64,000 bases of DNA from Pseudomaricurvus sp. HS19. Lineage in GTDB: Bacteria; Pseudomonadota; Gammaproteobacteria; Pseudomonadales; Cellvibrionaceae. Under the pieces are notes generated by a model, which was not told where the DNA came from, made no database searches, and worked only from the letters and a program-made list of their open reading frames with translations. Shown in pieces: positions 59,970 through 64,000 of this stretch (within the stretch, counting starts at the first letter, position 1; every line of letters starts with the position of its first letter). Location of the stretch: the NCBI RefSeq assembly GCF_009857815.1, contig NZ_WVVW01000001.1, forward strand, positions 372,001 to 436,000, written 5' to 3'. The translations under genes were made by a program, and so were the position numbers.

Positions 59970-60006
59970 GGTGAGTGGGGTTCGGCGCCATGGCGTTTTA
60001 CTCACC
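59970..60006. terminator. Possible terminator between msrA and tesB
   Basis: Nested inverted repeats: GGTGAGT/ACTCACC around a ten-base palindrome CGCCATGGCG. It directly follows the msrA stop and lies in a convergent gap. A T-stretch precedes the outer arm on the + strand; the call is tentative. Confidence 0.35.
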
Positions 60007-60017
60007 TGAAGCCTGAA

Positions 60018-60056
60018 TCAAATCCCCTTTTCAAGTCACCTTTTCAAATCACCTTT
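60018..60056. repeat. Three tandem 13-base units
   Basis: Units TCAAATCCCCTTT, TCAAGTCACCTTT and TCAAATCACCTTT abut one another and end at the tesB stop codon. One or two mismatches separate them. In the 87-base gap of convergent genes. Confidence 0.88.
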
Positions 60057-60932
60057 TTAAAAGACCCTCAATAACCCTTCCTGCGAGGAGGAGGCTACTA
60101 GTAGCCCCTCCCGATTGTAAAAGCGGCCCAGGTTGAGGCCGCGTCCACCACCGGATACCGGGGCGTCCATCTGGTGGTAGATCCACTCATCCACCCGGAA
60201 AGGGTGGTGCACCCACACCGCATGATCGAGGCTGGCCGCGCGAATACGGCTCTTATCGTAGGGCAGTTCGTGGGGCAGCATGGCGGTAGTGATCAGGCGG
60301 ATATCAGAGACCCAGGTCAGAATCTTAAGGTGATCGTGAAACGGTGCCTCACCCATCGGGTCGCGGGTACGGAACCAGAAGCCGTGAGTGGGCTGCCGAC
60401 GGGCAGGCCGTAACAGTGGCATTTCGCCACAGCTGCGCATGTCCAGGGCGTTGAGCCAATCCACCGGGGGCGGCACATGCGCTGCTGGATTGTCGGCACG
60501 GAATTGGGCCAGAGTCTCATTGTCCCGGGGCCGTGATTCCGGTGACTGGACTTCAGGCATAGTCGCGGCCTGATGCTCCACCCCCTGTTCCGGCAGTTTG
60601 AATGAGAGCATGCCGGTAAAGATCGCCTTGCCTTCCTGCTCGGCACTGACCTGACGGGTAGAGAAGGAGCCTCCATCGCGTATGGCGGTCACCACATAAT
60701 CCAGCGGAATTTCCTTGCTGCCCGGGCGCAGGAAGTAGCCGTGCAATGAGTGCAGTTGGCGCCCAGGGTCCAGGGTCTGCTCCGCAGCGCCGATACACTG
60801 CGCCATCACCTGGCCGCCAAATACCTGTGACAGTTGCGATTCGACGGGTGTGTAGCCCCTGAAACGCATAGGACCAATGGCTTCCGGCGTGAGCTGGGCG
60901 GCCAGTTGTTGGGCGGGGTTGAGGTGCGGCAT
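60057..60932 (-). CDS. tesB: Acyl-CoA thioesterase II
   Basis: 291 residues, TesB family double-hotdog: SQVFGGQVMAQCIGAAEQT, the central RPGSKEIPLDYVV and the C-terminal SLDHAVWVHHPFR with the conserved Asp. Where family members have a Ser/Thr-rich ESTSA or DSPSAS segment near the active site, this one has DAPVSGGGRG, so the usual hydroxyl residue is missing at that place. Hydrolyses acyl-CoA in relatives; activity here should be checked. Last gene of the glxR-hyi-sseA-tesB unit, 8 bases after sseA. Confidence 0.9.
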   Translation of the reverse strand: MPHLNPAQQLAAQLTPEAIGPMRFRGYTPVESQLSQVFGGQVMAQCIGAAEQTLDPGRQLHSLHGYFLRPGSKEIPLDYVVTAIRDGGSFSTRQVSAEQEGKAIFTGMLSFKLPEQGVEHQAATMPEVQSPESRPRDNETLAQFRADNPAAHVPPPVDWLNALDMRSCGEMPLLRPARRQPTHGFWFRTRDPMGEAPFHDHLKILTWVSDIRLITTAMLPHELPYDKSRIRAASLDHAVWVHHPFRVDEWIYHQMDAPVSGGGRGLNLGRFYNREGLLVASSSQEGLLRVF

Positions 60933-60940
60933 AGGTTGTT

Positions 60941-61801
60941 TCAGTTTCCGTTAGTAATGGCGGTGGCAATGGGGGCGTCGCTGTAACTGCACCAGTCACT
61001 CCAGCTGCCGGCGTAGAGACGGGCAGGCTGGTTGGCAAGGTGGGCGGAAAGCAGGTTGACGCAGGCGGTCACACCGGAGCCGCAATAGACCACCGGCTCC
61101 TCTCCCCGGAAGGGCGCCCAGCGCTGGTTATGAAACGCCTCCGGCTTGATAAAGCCCTCTTCATCACAGATATCGGTCCAGGGCAGGTTGGTGGCGCCGG
61201 GGATGTGGCCGGCAACCGGATCGATGGGTTCCACCTCTCCGCGGTAACGGGGAGCTTCGCGGCTGTCGATCAGCGGGCAGGCTTGCTCGCCGGCCAGCTG
61301 TCTTACCTGATCGTAGGTGAGAGAGTCGGTCGTGAGAGTATTTGAACCGGGTGCCGAAGAGGATAGAGCCGGCATATCGGTGGCTTGCGGGTAACCGGCG
61401 TTACACCAGGCGTTGAAGCCGCCATTCAGCAGTTGCACCTGTTCAATACCGGCCTGCCGCAGTAGCCACCAGGCGCGGCTGGCAAAGGCCAGGCGGTTGT
61501 TGTCGTAGACCACCACCCGGGAATCCGGCCGGATGCCCCACTGCGCCAGCTGCCGTTGGAACGCCAGTGGCTCCGGCAGCGGATGACGACCGCCGTGGGC
61601 CTGTTTGGGGGCGGAGAGGTGCTGCTCCAGGTCGCAGTAGTGGGCGCCGGGAATGTGCCCCTGGTTATACAGTCGCTGGCCCTCTGTGGTGTCGGCGAGG
61701 GAGAAGCGGCAGTCCAGCACCACAACATCCTGCAAGCTGTCATGCAGTCCGGCAGCGCTGAGCATGGGATCGATGGCATTCTCGCTCGTATCAAGGCTCA
61801 T
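60941..61801 (-). CDS. sseA: 3-mercaptopyruvate sulfurtransferase
   Basis: 286 residues with two rhodanese domains. The catalytic Cys240 lies in VVYCGSGVTACV, the CGSGVT form that marks mercaptopyruvate sulfurtransferase rather than thiosulfate-specific rhodanese. The N-terminal domain is inactive but has GHIPGAHYCDLEQHLS. It transfers sulfur from 3-mercaptopyruvate to thiol or cyanide acceptors. ATG 61801 begins MSLDTSENA; a longer in-frame reading to 62014 is rejected because it overlaps hyi. Confidence 0.92.
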   Translation of the reverse strand: MSLDTSENAIDPMLSAAGLHDSLQDVVVLDCRFSLADTTEGQRLYNQGHIPGAHYCDLEQHLSAPKQAHGGRHPLPEPLAFQRQLAQWGIRPDSRVVVYDNNRLAFASRAWWLLRQAGIEQVQLLNGGFNAWCNAGYPQATDMPALSSSAPGSNTLTTDSLTYDQVRQLAGEQACPLIDSREAPRYRGEVEPIDPVAGHIPGATNLPWTDICDEEGFIKPEAFHNQRWAPFRGEEPVVYCGSGVTACVNLLSAHLANQPARLYAGSWSDWCSYSDAPIATAITNGN

Positions 61802-61832
61802 GGGGTAATACTCCTGCTTTAAAAATTCGGGG

Positions 61833-62609
61833 TCATTGGCGGAACTCCGCCAGCCAGCCGAGGCTGTCTTCCGTATGGCCGGACGGTGTGTATTCCGCCC
61901 CCAGCCAGCCCTCATAGCCACACTCCTCCAGCAGTGCAAACAGCCTTTGCCAGGGCAGCTCGCCGCTGCCGGGCTGGTGGCGGTCGGGAGTATCGGCAAA
62001 TTGCACGTGCCCAAAGTGCCTGCAGAGCTCGGGAATCAGCGATTCCATTGGCTGCTGCATGCGCGCCATATGGTAGAGGTCAAACTGCATGGCGACGCGG
62101 GGGTGATTGAGATCGTGGATGACCTGTTGCATCTGCTCTGCGTTGTGAATCAGGAAACCGGGCATGTCAAAGGTGTTAATGCCTTCAAACAGGGTGGTGA
62201 TACCCAAAGAGCCCAATTGCCCGGCGCAGTAGTCCAGGTTGTGCAGCAGCTGGTCGTAGTGGGCTTCCGGGGGATAATCGTCGGTCTCGCGACCGGCCAG
62301 TACGTTCACCTGCGGCACCTGCAGCTGTTCGGCGTAGTGCGCGCACAGCTCGACAGCGCGTTTGAATTCGTCCCGCCGTTTGGGGTGACTGGCAAGGCCG
62401 GCACCACCACTCATCAGGTCGCCGGCGGGGACATTGATCAGAATCAGTTGCTGGTTGAACTGTTGCAACTGGTCGGCAATCTGCCGCGGCTCCAGTGCAT
62501 AGGGAAACTGTATCTCCACCGCCTCAAAACCACAGCTGCGACTGGCGGCAAAGCGATCCTCCATGGGATGTTCGGTAAACAGCAGGGAGAGGTTGGCACT
62601 GAATTTCAT
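61833..62609 (-). CDS. hyi: Hydroxypyruvate isomerase
   Basis: 258-residue TIM-barrel of the xylose-isomerase-like superfamily, Hyi/OtnI type: MKFSANLSLLFTEHPMEDRF opening and the metal-binding region LFEGINTFDMPGFLI, VAMQFDLYHMARM, then GAEYTPSG. It interconverts hydroxypyruvate and tartronate semialdehyde. Two bases separate it from the upstream reductase gene, fitting a shared tartronate-semialdehyde pathway. Confidence 0.93.
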   Translation of the reverse strand: MKFSANLSLLFTEHPMEDRFAASRSCGFEAVEIQFPYALEPRQIADQLQQFNQQLILINVPAGDLMSGGAGLASHPKRRDEFKRAVELCAHYAEQLQVPQVNVLAGRETDDYPPEAHYDQLLHNLDYCAGQLGSLGITTLFEGINTFDMPGFLIHNAEQMQQVIHDLNHPRVAMQFDLYHMARMQQPMESLIPELCRHFGHVQFADTPDRHQPGSGELPWQRLFALLEECGYEGWLGAEYTPSGHTEDSLGWLAEFRQ

Positions 62610-62611
62610 GG

Positions 62612-63523
62612 TCAGGATTGGCTCCCCGGATTATGACTGTAGGCTTCGATCAGTGTGGCGGGATCCCGGTCCCGGTAGCCGGCATCGGCGTGGGCCTGCA
62701 TGAGCGTGCGGGCCAGGTCGCTCATGGGGGTGTCAGACTGGCTGGAGGCTGCCAGCTGCTGCGCCAGGGTCAGGTCCTTGAGCAGGGTGCGCACATGCCA
62801 GCGCACCTCGTCCAGATCCCGCGCGGCCATGCGCGGGCCGGTAATCTGCAGAGGCAGGGAGTCGGCAAAGCCGCCCTGCAGCGCCTGGGGCAGGCGCGTG
62901 GCATCGACCCCAGCCTGCTCTGCCAGGGCGATCACCTCCGCCATCACCAGCAGGTTGCAGCTCACCAGCATCTGGTTACACACCTTGGTGGCCTGTCCGG
63001 TACCGGTATCGCCCATGTGGGTGACCCGCTGGCTGAGGTGGGAGAAGACCGGCTGCAACTGCGTCAAAGCCTCGGTGCGGCCTCCGGCCATGATCACCAG
63101 CGAGGCGTTTTCGGCCCCGGCTACACCACCGGATACCGGGGCATCCACCCAGTCACAGCCACAGTCTTGCTGCAGTTGCGCCGCCATTTCCCGGGTTGCC
63201 TCTGGCGCAATGCTGGAAAAATCCACCAGCAGCTGACCGGGGCGGGCGTGGTCGGCAATGCCGCCGGGGGCAAACACCACCTCCCGCACGGCATCGGTGT
63301 CGCTGACACAGAGCATGATGATGTCGCAGTGTGCCACCAGCTCACCAATGTCCTCGTGCAGTTCCAGGCCCTCCGACATCAGGTGCCGGAGCTTTTGCGG
63401 GCTGCGCGCCCAGCCGTGCACAGCGTAGCCGCCGCGAAGCAGGTTGCGGGTCATGGGAGTGCCCATCAGGCCCAGGCCGATAAAGCCGAGTGCGGGACGG
63501 GGCAGGGGAGAACTGTCTGGCAT
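62612..63523 (-). CDS. glxR: 2-hydroxy-3-oxopropionate (tartronate semialdehyde) reductase
   Basis: 303 residues of the beta-hydroxyacid dehydrogenase family. NAD(P) loop GFIGLGLMGTPMTRNLL, substrate motif DAPVSGGVAGAENASL, and the catalytic Lys in GTGQATKVCNQML. It reduces tartronate semialdehyde to glycerate. GTG 63532 and ATG 63523 are both possible starts; AGGA lies 3 bases before the first and 12 before the second. The glyoxylate carboligase gene (gcl) that normally accompanies glxR-hyi is not in the window. Confidence 0.92.
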   Translation of the reverse strand: MPDSSPLPRPALGFIGLGLMGTPMTRNLLRGGYAVHGWARSPQKLRHLMSEGLELHEDIGELVAHCDIIMLCVSDTDAVREVVFAPGGIADHARPGQLLVDFSSIAPEATREMAAQLQQDCGCDWVDAPVSGGVAGAENASLVIMAGGRTEALTQLQPVFSHLSQRVTHMGDTGTGQATKVCNQMLVSCNLLVMAEVIALAEQAGVDATRLPQALQGGFADSLPLQITGPRMAARDLDEVRWHVRTLLKDLTLAQQLAASSQSDTPMSDLARTLMQAHADAGYRDRDPATLIEAYSHNPGSQS

Positions 63524-63798
63524 CGGGGACACGGTTCCTGAGGCTGTTAGGGGAGGGGCATTGTAGCAGCGTGGTGCGGCTTACGGTCTTTACCCGCCCA
63601 TTACCAAAAATGCCATGAAATTTACGGTCATTATCAGTACACTTGCCAGCAATTTTAACACCTTGATTTGGTTCGACTTTACGAGAAGATGCAGTGCCTG
63701 ACCGCAGCGCGACCCGGTCTTCACCTGCTCGTACCCGGGGGTACGCCTGAACCCGGGCCGATTCTTCGCAGTCCCAGCCAATCACACTGCAGACAACT
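63524..63798. promoter_or_regulatory. Divergent promoter region between glxR and ccmA
   Basis: 275 bases. It contains an AT-rich stretch (about 63595-63690) suited to promoters and a palindrome CGTACCC/GGGTACG (63730-63745) about 55 bases before the ccmA start. No strong -35/-10 pair could be called by eye. Confidence 0.45.
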
Positions 63799-64000
63799 AT
63801 GGCAAATCCCCTGATACAACTGGAAGCCCTCAGCTGCGAGCGCGATGAGCGTGTGCTTTTCAGTGGTCTCGACCTGTCGGTGTTTGCGGGGGATGTTATC
63901 CAGATTGAAGGTCCCAACGGCAGTGGTAAAACCACATTGCTGCGCGTGTTGACCACCACTTCCGCCGATTTCAGTGGCGAGATCCGCTGGCTCGGCCAGC
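63799..64000 (+). CDS. ccmA: Heme exporter ATP-binding protein CcmA (5-prime part)
   Basis: Partial: the gene runs off the right edge after 67 codons. The start MANPLIQLEALSCERDERVL and Walker A GPNGSGKTTLLRVL match CcmA of cytochrome c maturation system I. CcmA with CcmB-CcmD drives the release of heme-loaded CcmE. The rest of a ccm operon would be expected to the right. Confidence 0.88.
   Translation, partial: MANPLIQLEALSCERDERVLFSGLDLSVFAGDVIQIEGPNGSGKTTLLRVLTTTSADFSGEIRWLGQ

Noticed and set aside
1-64000. CRISPR arrays, transposons or prophage
   Set aside because: No regularly spaced direct repeats with spacers, no transposase or phage structural genes; only short local tandem repeats were found.

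Overview
The window looks like a chromosomal segment of a moderately GC-rich gammaproteobacterium. It carries cmoM, trxC, gltX, prpE, a second-type elongation factor G, tesB, msrA and the start of ccmA, a set typical of that class. The mix with an exosortase A (XrtA/PEP-CTERM) exopolysaccharide locus suggests a marine Cellvibrionales-like lineage, but that placement is inference. About the first 34 kb is one large exopolysaccharide/protein-sorting locus; the rest is ordinary housekeeping sequence with a few unusual genes. No transposase, integrase, phage gene or CRISPR array was seen.

Region 1 (61-17732, + strand) is the XrtA core: XrtA-type polysaccharide deacetylase, FemAB-like transferase, two XrtA glycosyltransferases around exosortase A (fused to an EpsI domain), an asparagine-synthase-type amidotransferase, two more family-4 glycosyltransferases, an O-antigen-ligase-like protein and a second deacetylase. 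It then runs into a visibly more AT-rich variable cassette (about 12.5-17.7 kb): two paralogous GT-A enzymes flanking a pyruvyltransferase-like gene, a flippase, and a QueC-like PP-loop protein. Two minus-strand genes (GT-A enzyme, TPR protein) follow.

Region 2 (19738-31044) is two convergent operons. The + operon has an ATP-grasp/low-molecular-weight phosphatase fusion, a GT2, a sulfotransferase, an acyl carrier protein, exosortase-associated hydrolases 2 and 1, and another GT2. The - operon has an acyl-CoA ligase, a PLP-dependent decarboxylase and an asparagine-synthase-like protein whose glutaminase nucleophile is missing. Together they read as a pathway that activates an acid, makes an amine, joins them and attaches or releases a modification on the polymer. 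This is the best candidate here for undescribed biochemistry. No PEP-CTERM substrate protein lies in the window.

Region 3 (31268-34123, - strand) is a translationally coupled GtrB-GtrA-GtrC-like trio for periplasmic side-chain glycosylation.

Region 4 (34373-64000) is housekeeping: gltX, a tRNA-Ala(GGC) with a strong promoter and terminator, a short DksA-like protein, an orphan Nmad3-type protein, a HAD phosphatase, trxC, EF-G2, DUF3014, prpE, DUF1415, a CvfB-like RNA-binding protein, a large hybrid histidine kinase, an M16C protease, a DTW-domain tRNA-modification enzyme, a GIY-YIG protein, cmoM, a membrane DnaJ, an antitoxin-like HTH protein, a chalcone-isomerase/TonB fusion, a Ppx/GppA phosphatase, msrA, a glxR-hyi-sseA-tesB operon and the start of ccmA. 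A perfect CRP-type operator lies upstream of an unknown membrane protein at 36199.
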